Positions 33,315-42,730 of a stretch of 61,442 bases of DNA are shown here, in pieces; position 1 is the first letter of the stretch, and each line of letters opens with the position of its first letter. The position numbers were made by a program, and so were the translations under genes. A model generated the notes under the pieces. It did no database searches and was not told the origin of the DNA. It saw only the letters and a program-made list of their open reading frames with translations. Origin of the DNA: Lachnoclostridium sp. An14 (GTDB lineage Bacteria > Bacillota > Clostridia > Lachnospirales > Lachnospiraceae); the NCBI RefSeq assembly GCF_002160755.1, contig NZ_NFLE01000024.1, positions 1 to 61,442 of the forward strand. Reading direction: 5' to 3'.

Positions 33315-34193
33315 ATGTATGAATTGATTCCCGTAGGAGAACAGAGCTACTACATCCAGAGCCCCTCAAAAATCGGTCTCATTCGCGTCGGCGGCCGGGA
33401 CGTCTGTCTGATCGACTGTGGAAACGACAAGGATGCGGGCAGAAAGGTGCGCCAGATTCTGACTGCCAACGACTGGAACCTGAAAGCCATCTACCTCACC
33501 CATTCCAACGCCGACCACATCGGCGGAAACAAATATCTTCAGGCCCAAACGGGATGTCAGACCTACGCCCCCGGCATTGAATGCGAGTTTACGCGCCATC
33601 CCATCCTGGAGCCCGCCTTCCTCTACGGCGGATTTCCGCCCAGCGACCTGCGCCACAAATTTCTCATGGCTCAGGAGAGTGACGCCAGCCCCCTCACGAA
33701 AGAATCGCTCCCGGAGGGTTTTGAAATCCTGCCTCTGCCCGGCCATTTCTTCGATATGGTCGGCTACCGGACGCCGGACAACGTGGTCTATCTGGCGGAC
33801 TGCCTCTCCAGCCGCCAGACCCTGGACAAGTACCAGCTCACCTTCCTCTACGATGTGGCCGCTTACTTAAACACCCTGGAAATGGTAAAAACCCTGAACG
33901 CCAGAATGTTTGTCCCCGCCCACGCGGAGGCCACCGAGGACATCGCTCCCCTGGCGCAGTACAACATCGACAAGGTGCTCTCCATCGGCGACCGCCTGGT
34001 TTCCATGTGCGGCCGTCCCATTTCCTTTGAAATGCTGCTCCAGAAGGTATTTTCCGAGTACGGCCTGACCATGAATTTTGAACAGTACGTCCTGATCGGC
34101 AGCACCGTCCGCTCCTACCTGGCATGGCTGAAGGACAGCGGCCGCCTGGACGCCGTATTTGAAGACAACCTGCTGCTGTGGAAACAGGCCTGA
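33315..34193 (+). CDS. MBL-fold metallo-hydrolase
   Basis: A 292-residue metallo-beta-lactamase-fold protein. The metal motif is HSNADHIGG (HxNxDH), so the second His of the usual HxHxDH is Asn, while Asp and the last His remain. Later ligands are in LPGHFFDM, LADCLSS and VPAHAEA. A C-terminal helical region follows. One-metal or altered metal use is inferred. Its ribosome site lies at the end of the acetyltransferase gene. Confidence 0.8.
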   Translation: MYELIPVGEQSYYIQSPSKIGLIRVGGRDVCLIDCGNDKDAGRKVRQILTANDWNLKAIYLTHSNADHIGGNKYLQAQTGCQTYAPGIECEFTRHPILEPAFLYGGFPPSDLRHKFLMAQESDASPLTKESLPEGFEILPLPGHFFDMVGYRTPDNVVYLADCLSSRQTLDKYQLTFLYDVAAYLNTLEMVKTLNARMFVPAHAEATEDIAPLAQYNIDKVLSIGDRLVSMCGRPISFEMLLQKVFSEYGLTMNFEQYVLIGSTVRSYLAWLKDSGRLDAVFEDNLLLWKQA

Positions 34194-34280
34194 ATGGCCG
34201 TCTGACAAAGCCCCACCGGTCTCTGTTTCAGAGCACTCCCGCGCCGGATGGTTTTGCAGCATCGAAAACGCGGATTTCCA

Positions 34281-34394
34281 CGGCGCACACTCGCGCCGGA
34301 GCGCGGCTGCGCCAACAGCCATTTTCCTTTGCTCGGAGTGCGCCTCCTTGCGGAGCATTCTTGTTTAACAGAAAACGCAGTTTCTTGTTAAATA
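34281..34394 (+). repeat. Repeat family R1, copy D
   Basis: Core GGCGCACACTCGCGCCGGAG and CGGAGTGCGCCTCCTTGCGG match copies A and C. It ends in a hairpin around TTTAACAGAAAACGCAGTTT with a few mismatches. It lies 87 bp after a + strand stop codon and abuts the terminator of the minus-strand tRNA gene. Confidence 0.75.
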
Positions 34395-34435
34395 AAAAAC
34401 CACCGCACATCCCGCCTTTCCAGGATATGCAGTGG
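34392..34435 (-). terminator. Terminator of tRNA-Leu
   Basis: On the minus strand CCACTGCATATCC pairs with GGGATGTGCGGTGG, followed by TTTTTTATTT. It lies 10 bp past the tRNA. Confidence 0.8.
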
Positions 34436-34444
34436 CTATTCTCC

Positions 34445-34524
34445 TGCGGGCAACAGGACTCGAACCTGCACGGTCTCCCACCAGAACCTAAATCTGGCGC
34501 GTCTGCCAATTCCGCCATGCCCGC
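34445..34524 (-). tRNA. tRNA-Leu (anticodon TAG)
   Basis: Read on the minus strand: acceptor GCGGGCA/TGCCCGC with discriminator A, D arm GGCGGAATTGGCAGACGC, anticodon stem CCAGA/TCTGG with loop TTTAGGT (anticodon TAG), a class II variable arm (TGGGAGACCG) and T arm CAGGTTCGAGTCCTG. CCA is not encoded. It has its own promoter and terminator. Confidence 0.95.
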
Positions 34525-34594
34525 ATATATGCTAGGTTCGCGCCAGATTCTTTTGTATCTGACACGCTGAACCATACCATTTTGCTGCCTTCTT

Positions 34595-34623
34595 ATCATA
34601 TATGATTTGGCGTCACTTGTCAA
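34595..34623 (-). promoter_or_regulatory. Promoter of tRNA-Leu
   Basis: TTGACA (complement of 34618-34623), a 17-bp spacer and TATGAT (complement of 34595-34600). Confidence 0.75.
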
Positions 34624-34746
34624 CGATTTACGCGCTGATCCGGCCGGAAACCAGCAGGCGTAAAACCAGCAGGCAATTCCGGCCGGAAACGTCTCGGCTC
34701 CCTCCGGCAAAACCACCTCAGCGCGCAGTTTCCCCATCCCCGCCTC

Positions 34747-35646
34747 TCACCGCAGCAGCCTGGCCGCGTCCAAAAGTCCCCACCCCTGCTGATTTCGCGG
34801 CAGCCCCATGTCCACCGCCCGCTCCCGCAGGCGCAGTTTCACATCCCGGTTGGTCATGTCCGGATATTTTTGCAGCAAAAGGGCCAGGACACCGGACACC
34901 AGCGGCGTGGACATGGAGGTGCCGCTCTTGGTCTGATAGCCTCCGTCCCGGTTGGCGCAGCTGATGATGGCGCAGCCGGGGGCCACGATGTCCGGCTTGC
35001 ACACGCAGGCTCCCGTGGGGCCTCGGCCGGAATAGTCCACCATCCGGTTTCCCATCACATTCACCTCTTTGTGGTCGTCCGAACACCCCACCGTAATCAC
35101 CTTCCGGCTGATGCCCGGAGTGGTGATGGTCATGCGCCCGGGGCCATTGTTCCCGGCAGCTACCACTACCACCAGTCCGTCGTCCCAGGCGGCGTTTACC
35201 CCCTTTACCAGGGCAGAATTTTCCCCCATGCCCCGGCGGGCAAAGGAGCCCACAGACACGTTTACAATGCGGATCCCGTATTTTTCCCGGTTGTTTCGGA
35301 TCCAACGCAGGCCGGACAGCACGTCGGAGGCGTAGCCGTTTCCCCTTTTGTCCAGCACCTTGGCGCAGATCAGGCTGCACTCCGGGGCCACTCCGCTGTA
35401 GCCCCCCTGGGACGCCGCCCCGCTGCCGCCGATGATGGCGGAAATGTGGGTGCCGTGGCCGTTGTCATCGTAGGGATCCGGCCGTTTCTGCACAAAATCC
35501 GCAAAGGCCGCGATCCGGTCTCCAAAATCCTCATGAGGAAAAATGCCGGTGTCCAGGACTGCCACGCCGATCCCTCGGCCGGTGTAGCCCTCACGCCAGC
35601 ATTCTTCGCAGCGGATCACCGTTCTTGCCTGATTCACTCCTATCAT
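34747..35646 (-). CDS. Subtilisin-family (S8) intracellular serine protease
   Basis: A 299-residue protease with the Asp/His/Ser triad in order: VAVLDTGIFPHEDF, NGHGTHISAIIGG, SGTSMSTPLVSGVLALLLQ. The oxyanion Asn lies in VVVAAGNNGPGR. It has no signal peptide and only a short N-terminus, so it is cytoplasmic like ISP-type subtilisins. It is the last gene of the ridA-permease-M20 cluster, 53 bp after the M20 gene, suggesting peptide degradation. Confidence 0.9.
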   Translation of the reverse strand: MIGVNQARTVIRCEECWREGYTGRGIGVAVLDTGIFPHEDFGDRIAAFADFVQKRPDPYDDNGHGTHISAIIGGSGAASQGGYSGVAPECSLICAKVLDKRGNGYASDVLSGLRWIRNNREKYGIRIVNVSVGSFARRGMGENSALVKGVNAAWDDGLVVVVAAGNNGPGRMTITTPGISRKVITVGCSDDHKEVNVMGNRMVDYSGRGPTGACVCKPDIVAPGCAIISCANRDGGYQTKSGTSMSTPLVSGVLALLLQKYPDMTNRDVKLRLRERAVDMGLPRNQQGWGLLDAARLLR

Positions 35647-35699
35647 CCTCAGTCTTTTTTATTAGGATATTCAGGAGACAGGCCGATTGGCAACCCGAT

Positions 35700-36881
35700 C
35701 TATTCCGTTTTCAGCAGCTTTAAGGCCGCCCGCGCCTGGATTTCCACACCCAGGGCCAGACAGCTCTCGTCAATGTCAAAGTAGCAGCTGTGGAGGTCGG
35801 CGCCGATTCCCCGCTCCCGGTTGGCACAGCCCAAATGCCAGAAACAGGCGGGCCGCCGCTCCGCAAAATAGGAGAAATCCTCCGTTCCCAGCTCCGGCTC
35901 CGTCTCCACCGTCACCTGCGCCTCTCCCAGGGTTTCCACGGCGGCGGCCTTCACCGCGTCCACCGCCTCGTCCGTGTTGATCAGGGCCGGATAGCTGAAA
36001 TGAAACTCTGCCGTTCCCTCGCCGCCGTAGGCCTTCGCCGTATTTTCCACAATAGAAACCAGCCGTTCCCGCAGAAAATCCCGCCCCGCAGGCGTCAGGC
36101 TGCGCAGGATCCCGTCCATCTGCAGCCGGTCGCAGATCACGTTTCCCGCCACGCCGCCTCTGATTTTTCCGATGGTGCACACGGCGGAGTCCGTGGGGGA
36201 AATGTTCCGGCTCACGATGGTCTGGAGTCCGCCTATCACCGCCGCCGCCATCACCATGGTGTCATTTCCCAGATCCGGGTGGGCGCCATGGCAGGATTTT
36301 CCCTTTAGCACAATGGTGAACTCATCCGACGCCGCCATCATTTTCCCGTAGCGCACTCCCACATGGCCGGCCTCATAGGCGCTGCTCACGTGCAGGCCCA
36401 GCACATAGTCCACGTGAGGGTTTTCCAGACAGCCGGCCTCGATCATCCGCAGTGCCCCGCCGGTGGTCTCCTCCGCCGGCTGGAAAAAGCATTTCACCGT
36501 CCCGGAAAGCTCCCCCTGCATTTCTTTAAACAATTTCGCCGCCCCCAGCAAAATGGCGGTGTGGGCGTCGTGGCCGCAGGCGTGCATGACCCCAGGGCAC
36601 TCCGAACGGTACGGGGGATTTCCCGCCTCCTCCACCGGAAGGGCGTCCATATCCGCCCGGATTCCCACGGTTTTCCCTGGCTTTACCCCCTGGATCACCG
36701 CCATCACTCCCGTGCCGGCAAGTCCTCTTTCATAAGGGATCCCCCAACTCTCCAGGCGGGCGCAGATCAGGTCGGAGGTGCGCCGTTCCTCGTTGGACAG
36801 CTCCGGATGGCGGTGCAGATCCCTGCGGATTTCCACCAGCTCCGCCTCCATGGCTGCCGTAAGCTCTTTAATCCTGTCCAT
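35700..36881 (-). CDS. M20-family amidohydrolase/aminoacylase
   Basis: A 393-residue metallo-amidohydrolase. VGIRADMDALPVEE, MHACGHDAHTAILLGAAKL and FQPAEETTGGAL carry the metal and catalytic residues typical of the IAA-Leu-hydrolase/N-acyl-amino-acid branch; a lid/dimerisation domain lies in the middle (about 190-300). It probably hydrolyses N-acyl amino acids or small peptides imported by the upstream permease gene, from which it is separated by 12 bp. AAAGGAGG precedes ATG. Confidence 0.88.
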   Translation of the reverse strand: MDRIKELTAAMEAELVEIRRDLHRHPELSNEERRTSDLICARLESWGIPYERGLAGTGVMAVIQGVKPGKTVGIRADMDALPVEEAGNPPYRSECPGVMHACGHDAHTAILLGAAKLFKEMQGELSGTVKCFFQPAEETTGGALRMIEAGCLENPHVDYVLGLHVSSAYEAGHVGVRYGKMMAASDEFTIVLKGKSCHGAHPDLGNDTMVMAAAVIGGLQTIVSRNISPTDSAVCTIGKIRGGVAGNVICDRLQMDGILRSLTPAGRDFLRERLVSIVENTAKAYGGEGTAEFHFSYPALINTDEAVDAVKAAAVETLGEAQVTVETEPELGTEDFSYFAERRPACFWHLGCANRERGIGADLHSCYFDIDESCLALGVEIQARAALKLLKTE

Positions 36882-36893
36882 TCAAAACCTCCT

Positions 36894-38300
36894 TTAAAAT
36901 CCCAGAAACAGCTGGGCAAACACAATGAGCAGCATCTGAACCACATACATGAGTCCAAAGAGGGGAAGGAAAAATTTCCACCACTTGGACAGGGGCACGC
37001 CGCTGATGCCGCAGCCGATGGCGATATTTGCCGTAGGCCACAGCAGGTTGGAGAAACCGTCGCCCATCTGGAAGGTGAGCACCGTCATCTCCCGGCTGAT
37101 CCCCATCAGGTCCCCCAGAGGCGCCATAATGGGAATGATGGTGGTGGCCTGGCCGCTGCCGGAGGGAATGATAAAGTTGATCAGAGTCTGGATCACCAGC
37201 ATTCCCTGAGCCGCCACCGCTGTGGGCAGTCCCGTGAGGGCGTTTGCCATGGTGTTGATAATGGTGTCAATGACCATGCCGTCCTGGAGCACGATCAGGG
37301 TGGCCTTGGCAATTCCCACGATCAGGGCGCCGAACACGATGTCCGCGCAGCCGTTGATAAACTCCACGGCGATCTTATCCGGGCTCCAGCCGTAAATCAG
37401 GGCCGCGATAATGCCCATCATCAGAAATACGCCGGTCAGCTCAATGGTGCCCCAGCCAGATTTCAGAAATCCGTACATAATGATTCCCAGACAGACCAGA
37501 ATATCCGCCAGCACCAGCTTTTCCCGCGTTCCCACCTTCAGTTTCACCAGCTCGCTCTTTTCAAAATGAAACTTGGACTCCACTCCCGCCATCAGGCTCC
37601 TGGAGGGATTTTCTTTGATTCGTTTGCCGTAACGGAAAATCCACCATACGCCCATGGCAGAAAAGATGACAAACATCGCAATCCGGATCCCAGAATTCGA
37701 GTACACCGGAATCCCGGCGATGGACTGGGCGATGACGATGGTGTAAGGATTCATAAGGGCGGAGGCAAAGCCAAGGCCGATGCCCAGCTCGATGATGGCA
37801 AAGCCAAACAGGGAGTCATACCCCAGGGCCACTCCCATTCCCACCATAATGGGAATCAGGCCGTTAAAATCGTTCCACATCCCGAACATCGTCGCCCCCA
37901 GGGCGTAAATCAGGAAAAATAAGGGCACCAGAATCTTTTCCTTCCCGTCAAACTTCCGCAGCAGGGCGCCCATAATGCAGTCAAAAGCCCCCGTCTTGAT
38001 GATCATGCCAAAGGCGGCGTTCACAATGAAAATCATCATCATGATTTCCGCCCCGCTGATCATACCACGGTGAAAGGAGCAGAAAAAGTCCAAAATCCCC
38101 GTGGGAGACGCCTCCGACGGATCCAGGTAGTGGAAGGAACCGGGAACCACCAGCTCCCGCATGGTGCCGCCCACGTCCACCTGCTCATAGTCAAACTGTC
38201 CCGGCGGGATGACCCACGTGGAAATGGACGCCACCAACACCAGGAAAAACAAAATCACAAACACGTGGGGCATATGCAGCCCCTTTTTCTTTTTCTCCAT
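36894..38300 (-). CDS. YfcC-family membrane transporter
   Basis: A 468-residue membrane protein with about 11-12 helices. The opening MPHVFVILFFLVLVASISTW and WVIPPGQFDYEQV, and later motifs such as FGMWNDFNGLIPIMVGMGVAL and INFIIPSGSGQATTIIPIMAPL, match the YfcC group (IT superfamily, DcuC/AbgT-related). Members move organic anions or acyl/peptidyl amino acids; the M20 gene directly after it suggests the latter. TAGGAGG precedes the ATG. Confidence 0.82.
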   Translation of the reverse strand: MEKKKKGLHMPHVFVILFFLVLVASISTWVIPPGQFDYEQVDVGGTMRELVVPGSFHYLDPSEASPTGILDFFCSFHRGMISGAEIMMMIFIVNAAFGMIIKTGAFDCIMGALLRKFDGKEKILVPLFFLIYALGATMFGMWNDFNGLIPIMVGMGVALGYDSLFGFAIIELGIGLGFASALMNPYTIVIAQSIAGIPVYSNSGIRIAMFVIFSAMGVWWIFRYGKRIKENPSRSLMAGVESKFHFEKSELVKLKVGTREKLVLADILVCLGIIMYGFLKSGWGTIELTGVFLMMGIIAALIYGWSPDKIAVEFINGCADIVFGALIVGIAKATLIVLQDGMVIDTIINTMANALTGLPTAVAAQGMLVIQTLINFIIPSGSGQATTIIPIMAPLGDLMGISREMTVLTFQMGDGFSNLLWPTANIAIGCGISGVPLSKWWKFFLPLFGLMYVVQMLLIVFAQLFLGF

Positions 38301-38352
38301 ACTTCCCTCCTAACCGTTTTCAGGCCCACCCCCGCAGGCAGTCCCAGAAAAC

Positions 38353-38402
38353 ACAAAATGCTCCAGCTCCCGTCCGCCATGGACGATGCTGAAGCATTTT
38401 GT
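38353..38402 (-). terminator. Terminator/attenuator after ridA
   Basis: Stem ACAAAATGCT.CAGC with GCTGaAGCATTTTGT, followed on the minus strand by GTTTTC. It lies between ridA and the permease gene, so it may terminate most ridA transcripts and let some through. Confidence 0.65.
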
Positions 38403-38413
38403 TAGCTGCTTAA

Positions 38414-38782
38414 TTATTTAACGGCGATGGCCTCGATCTCGCACAGCACGCCCTTCGGAAGGGTCTTTACTGCTACGCAGCTTCTGGCCGGCTTGGAAAC
38501 GAAGTACTTTGCGTACACCTCGTTGAAAGCGGCGAAGTCGCCCATGTCAGCCAGGAAACAGGTGGTCTTGAATACCTTGTCAAAGCCGCTGCCGGCTGCC
38601 TCTAAGATAGCGCCTACGTTCTTGCAGCTCTGCTCTGCCTGTGCGGCGATTCCCTCCGGAACCTCACCGTTTGCCGGATCTACCGGAATCTGTCCGGAAG
38701 TGTAAACCATGCCGTTTACCTCAAAGCCCTGGGAATACGGTCCGATTGCGCCCGGAGCCTTCTCTGTGGAAATTACTACCAT
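38414..38782 (-). CDS. ridA: RidA-family enamine/imine deaminase
   Basis: A 124-residue RidA (YjgF/YER057c) protein. APGAIGPYSQGFEVNGMVYT, the catalytic Arg segment PARSCVAVKTLPKG and the C-terminal EIEAIA are diagnostic. It hydrolyses reactive enamine/imine intermediates from amino-acid metabolism as a trimer. AGAGGAGG precedes ATG; a good promoter lies upstream. It heads the amino-acid/peptide cluster. Confidence 0.95.
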   Translation of the reverse strand: MVVISTEKAPGAIGPYSQGFEVNGMVYTSGQIPVDPANGEVPEGIAAQAEQSCKNVGAILEAAGSGFDKVFKTTCFLADMGDFAAFNEVYAKYFVSKPARSCVAVKTLPKGVLCEIEAIAVK

Positions 38783-38829
38783 AATAATTACCTCCTCTTA
38801 CAAAATATGTCTTTGGTCTTTGTCTTAAT

Positions 38830-38858
38830 ATTTTACCCTCTAAACTGTTTTATGGCAA
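38830..38858 (-). promoter_or_regulatory. Promoter of ridA
   Basis: TTGCCA (complement of 38853-38858), a 17-bp spacer and TAAAAT (complement of 38830-38835). Confidence 0.65.
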
Positions 38859-39018
38859 GTATTTTCCGCAATACATGGAGCAGGAACAGGAAAATAAAAG
38901 ACAAAACAGGGACTGCACGCATAAAAATCCAGCTCAGCCAGCTCCAGAACACGGCCGTCCAGGCCGCCGGCTGCGGCCCGCAGCGCCCATCTCCTCTCAT
39001 TCAATGCCAGCTCATAAG

Positions 39019-39054
39019 GAAAACCCCCGCCTTCTGTCTCAGAAAGCGGAGGTT
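39019..39054 (-). terminator. Terminator of PepSY gene
   Basis: On the minus strand AACCTCCGCTTTCTG pairs with AGAAGGCGGGGGTT, then TTCC. It lies about 30 bp past the stop codon. Confidence 0.7.
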
Positions 39055-39082
39055 CTCCTTCAGCCGGGAAATCAACCGATGC

Positions 39083-39892
39083 TCAGTCGTAAATGCTCTC
39101 CACGTCCCAATCCGTCACCTTTCCCGTAGAGGCGTCCACCTCAAACTCATACTCCAGCTCCCCGCTGAAGAATTTTCCCTCATAGACCAGTCTCCCGTCG
39201 TCCCGGTCCAGATGGGCCTCCATATAGTCCACCTGGGACTCCTTTAAACCGGCCTTTTTCAGGGCCGCCGCCTTCGCCTCCTCCGCGGTCACATCCGCCT
39301 CAGACGTAGAAGGCCTGTTCTTTTTCTCCGCCCATTCTTTTTTCCAGTAATTCTCGGCGTCGTAATCCCTGCTCACGATCTCCCCGGTCCAGGCGCTGAT
39401 CTCGTAGTCGTATTCCGCGCCGTTCTCCCCGTAAAACTCCACCTCGTAGAACGCCACCCCGTCGTCGTAGTCCAGTTCAGACTTTACAAAGGTTACCTCG
39501 TCCTCCTCAAGTCCCGCGTTCTTTAAGGCGATTTCCTTCGCCTTTGCCTCCGTGACGGACACGGTGCGGTCCTTCTCGGAGAGGTTTTTCCAGAAACTGG
39601 TCTCCGCGTCGTAATCACAGCTCACCACCGCGCCGCCGTCCATCTCGATCTCATAGTCGAATTCCCGGTAGTCCTTCGTGTAAAACTCCACGTCGTAAAC
39701 CTGTCTGCCGTCTTCCCAGTCCGTCTTTACATTAATATAGGAAACATCCGCTTCCTTCACGCCCGCGTTTTTTAACGCGATTTCCTTCGCCCGCGCCTCA
39801 GAGATCTGCGCCGCTCCCACGTTTAACGCCATCCCGACGGTCAGCGCGCCGGCCGCCAATAAACTTCCCAGTCCAATGGTCCATTTCTTCAT
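39083..39892 (-). CDS. Secreted protein with three PepSY domains
   Basis: A 269-residue exported protein. The signal peptide (KKW, hydrophobic core, cleavage after VGAA, about residue 28) is followed by three tandem PepSY units. Each begins with a variant of EARAKEIALKNAGVKEADV and ends with a YDYEI/YEFEV strand then SRDYDAE-type acidic residues. PepSY domains often inhibit peptidases or sit at the cell surface. AGGAGG-like GGAGGTAG precedes ATG at 39892. Monocistronic. Confidence 0.87.
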   Translation of the reverse strand: MKKWTIGLGSLLAAGALTVGMALNVGAAQISEARAKEIALKNAGVKEADVSYINVKTDWEDGRQVYDVEFYTKDYREFDYEIEMDGGAVVSCDYDAETSFWKNLSEKDRTVSVTEAKAKEIALKNAGLEEDEVTFVKSELDYDDGVAFYEVEFYGENGAEYDYEISAWTGEIVSRDYDAENYWKKEWAEKKNRPSTSEADVTAEEAKAAALKKAGLKESQVDYMEAHLDRDDGRLVYEGKFFSGELEYEFEVDASTGKVTDWDVESIYD

Positions 39893-39995
39893 ATCGCTAC
39901 CTCCATGATTCTTTCCGGATTTGTTTTCCTCTTGTTGATGCTATCATACGGGAAAAGTATTAAAGAAACATTAAAGGCTTTAAAATTTTGAAATT

Positions 39996-42623
39996 TTATC
40001 CCAGGCTCTCTCTCACCGTCTTTACCGCCTGGATGATCAGGGTAGGCAAAAGGGCGAAAATGCCGATGGTAGCCAGCTGCTGTACCGATAAATCCGCCAC
40101 GGAAAACAGGTTCTGCAGTACGGGCACAAACAGCACCGCCGCCAACAGCACCACGCCGGCAGCGAAAGCCAGCAGGCTCCAGGGATTTCCAAACAGCCCC
40201 AGACGGATGATGGAATGCTTGCTGCGGCAGTTAAAGCCGTGGAACAGCCGAGCCAAAGTCAGGGTGGCAAAGGCCATGGTGCTGGCCACAGCGGCGTTTC
40301 CAGGGGCGCCCATAAATCCGGTTCGGTAGAGCCCGGTGTAGTAAGCCAGCATAGTGCAGACGGCGATCAGGCCGCCCTGCACCGCGATGTCCCGCAGATA
40401 TTCCCCGGTGAGGATTCCCTCCTTCGGGTCTCTGGGGGGCTGCTCCAAAAGGCCTTCCTCCGCCGGCTCCATGCCGATGGCGATGGCCGGGAGGGAGTCG
40501 GTGAGCAGGTTGATAAACAGCAAATGCACCGGGGCAAAGGGCGCCGGCAGGGCCACCAGGGAGGTGTAGAGCACGCTCAAAATCCCGGCGGTGTTTCCGG
40601 AAAGAAGGAATTTAATGGAGTTTTTAATGTTCCGGTACACGTTCCGGCCGTTGGCCACGGCTTTGATGATGGTGGCGAAGTTGTCGTCCGCCAGGATCAT
40701 GGCCGCCGCGTCCTTGGAAACCTCCGTGCCGGTGATTCCCATGGCTACACCGATGTCCGCCTTCTTTAAGGCCGGGGCGTCGTTTACCCCGTCTCCCGTC
40801 ATGGCTACAATGCGGCCCTTTTCCTGCCAGGCCTTTACGATGCGGATCTTGTGCTCCGGCGACACTCTGGCGTAGACGGAAATCTGCTCCAGTTTCGCCT
40901 TCAGTTCCCGATCGTCCATCTGATCCAGCTCCACGCCTTCCACAGCCAGGTCGCCGTCCTCCAAAATGCCGATCTTTTCCGCGATGGCAGAGGCCGTCAC
41001 CTTGTGATCTCCCGTGATCATCACCGGCTTGATTCCAGCCCGTTTGGCGCTTAACACCGCGTTTCTCGACTCCGGGCGGGGCGGATCCATCATGGAAATC
41101 AGGCCGATAAAGGTGTAATCCCGCTCACTCTCCAGCGTCAGCCGCTCTCCCGGCTCCGGCTCCCGGTAGGCAAAGGCCAGCACCCGCAGTCCCCGCCTGG
41201 AAAAATCCATGTTCTGGGCCAGGATTTTCCGGCAGTCCGACTTCCGGATGGGGCGTACCCCGGAGGAAGTCATGATATGAGTCAGCCTGGGCAGCAGCAC
41301 GTCCACCGCGCCCTTGGTGAGAAGGGTGTCCGTGCCGAAAATGGTGTGGCGGGTGCTCATCAGTTTCCGGTCAGAGTCAAAGGGAATCTCCCCCGTTCTG
41401 GGGAGCTGGCCGCGAAGGGAGGTTTCATCCATTCCCGCCCGCCTTGCCATCTCGATCAGCGCGAACTCCGTGGGGTCGCCGATCATTTTTCCATCGGTGA
41501 AAGCGGCGTCATTTGCCAGTACAGCCGCATATAACAGATATTGGGAGAGCTCTCCCCGCTCCTTTAACGCCTCCGCCGGGCACAGCTTTTCGTTCATATA
41601 AATCTGCTGCACCGTCATCTTGTTCTGAGTCAAGGTTCCCGTCTTGTCCGAACAGATCACGGACACGCAGCCTAAGCTCTCCACTGCTTTCAGGTCCTTG
41701 ATGATGGCGTGTTCCGCCGCCATTTTCTGGGTTCCCATGGCCTGCACGATGGTGACGATGGAGCCTAATGCCTCCGGAATGGCCGCCACCGCCAGGGCCA
41801 CGGCAAACATCAGAGAGTCGATCACCGGCATCCGGCGGTAAAGGCTTAAGGCAAATACCAGGGCGGAGATCACCATAATCACCACTGCCAGCTTTCCGCT
41901 GAACTGATCCAGGCTGATCTGCAGCGGCGTCTTTTTCTCCTTCGTGTCGTTCATCAGGGAGGCGATCTTTCCGATCTCCGTGTTCATTCCCGTGCCCGTC
42001 ACCACCACAACGCCGCGGCCGAAGGTGACTAAAGAGCTGGAAAACACCATGTTGATCTGATCCGCCAGGGCCACTTTCTCCGCCGTCAGGCTGACTGCCC
42101 GTTTGTCCACGTTGGTGGACTCTCCGGTGAGGGAGCTTTCATTGACCTGCAGGGAATAGCTTTCCAGCACGCGGCCGTCGGCCACCACCAGATCTCCCGC
42201 CTCCAGAAGAAGGATGTCCCCCGGCACCACGTCCCTGGAGTCGATCTCCATCTTTTTCCCGTCCCGCATCACTCTGGCAATGGGCGAGGACAGAGCCTTT
42301 AAGCTGTCCAGGGATTTCTCCGCCTTCTCATGCTGCACCGTGCCCAGGATGGCGTTTAAAATGATGACCGCGAAAATGACCACCGTGCTCTCCATATTTC
42401 CGGACACCATGGAAATGACCGCCGCCACGATCAGGATGATGACCAACAGATCCTGGAACTGCTCTAAAAACACCTGGAGGGCACTCTTTTTCTTCGATTC
42501 CTGGAGCACGTTGCGGCCGTGTTCCCGGCCCCGTTCCTCCGCCTGCGCCGCAGACAGCCCCTCCTTTCCAACGCCCAGGGACCGCAGCGTTTCCTCCTCC
42601 GACATCTGATACCATGCTCTCAT
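39996..42623 (-). CDS. P-type cation ATPase (P2A-like), Mn-responsive
   Basis: An 875-residue P-type ATPase. Visible parts: cation-ATPase N-terminal domain (YQMSEEETLRSLGVGKEGLS), actuator loop NESSLTGES, helix M4 AIPEALGSIVTI (PEAL in place of PEGL), phosphorylation site CSDKTGTLTQ, nucleotide-binding domain, hinge TGDGVNDAPALK, and the C-terminal six-helix unit with FINLLTDSLPAIAIGMEP. It resembles Ca2+-transporting PMR1-type pumps. The manganese riboswitch in its leader and the known Lactococcus YoaB precedent argue for Mn2+ export. AGAGGAG precedes ATG. Confidence 0.9.
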   Translation of the reverse strand: MRAWYQMSEEETLRSLGVGKEGLSAAQAEERGREHGRNVLQESKKKSALQVFLEQFQDLLVIILIVAAVISMVSGNMESTVVIFAVIILNAILGTVQHEKAEKSLDSLKALSSPIARVMRDGKKMEIDSRDVVPGDILLLEAGDLVVADGRVLESYSLQVNESSLTGESTNVDKRAVSLTAEKVALADQINMVFSSSLVTFGRGVVVVTGTGMNTEIGKIASLMNDTKEKKTPLQISLDQFSGKLAVVIMVISALVFALSLYRRMPVIDSLMFAVALAVAAIPEALGSIVTIVQAMGTQKMAAEHAIIKDLKAVESLGCVSVICSDKTGTLTQNKMTVQQIYMNEKLCPAEALKERGELSQYLLYAAVLANDAAFTDGKMIGDPTEFALIEMARRAGMDETSLRGQLPRTGEIPFDSDRKLMSTRHTIFGTDTLLTKGAVDVLLPRLTHIMTSSGVRPIRKSDCRKILAQNMDFSRRGLRVLAFAYREPEPGERLTLESERDYTFIGLISMMDPPRPESRNAVLSAKRAGIKPVMITGDHKVTASAIAEKIGILEDGDLAVEGVELDQMDDRELKAKLEQISVYARVSPEHKIRIVKAWQEKGRIVAMTGDGVNDAPALKKADIGVAMGITGTEVSKDAAAMILADDNFATIIKAVANGRNVYRNIKNSIKFLLSGNTAGILSVLYTSLVALPAPFAPVHLLFINLLTDSLPAIAIGMEPAEEGLLEQPPRDPKEGILTGEYLRDIAVQGGLIAVCTMLAYYTGLYRTGFMGAPGNAAVASTMAFATLTLARLFHGFNCRSKHSIIRLGLFGNPWSLLAFAAGVVLLAAVLFVPVLQNLFSVADLSVQQLATIGIFALLPTLIIQAVKTVRESLG

Positions 42624-42660
42624 CGCCTAATTCTCCTCTCTCTATCCTATATGGTATGAA

Positions 42661-42730
42661 CGAAAAAAGACTTTTCATGCGTAAATTGTACAAACTCTTT
42701 ACTTTGTACACGTCACGCATGAAAAGTCTT
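42661..42730 (-). terminator. Riboswitch-controlled intrinsic terminator
   Basis: The minus strand has 16-bp arms AAGACTTTTCATGCGT and ACGCATGAAAAGTCTT enclosing an inner GTACAAA/TTTGTAC stem, followed by TTTTTT. The first arm contains the last strand of the aptamer P1 helix, so the two structures exclude each other. It lies about 40 bp before the ATPase start. Confidence 0.88.

Noticed and set aside
36363-37922. A 519-codon open frame on the + strand
   Set aside because: It lies antisense to the M20 and YfcC genes, has His/Gln/Gly-rich composition typical of a reverse-frame shadow in GC-rich DNA, and has no ribosome site.
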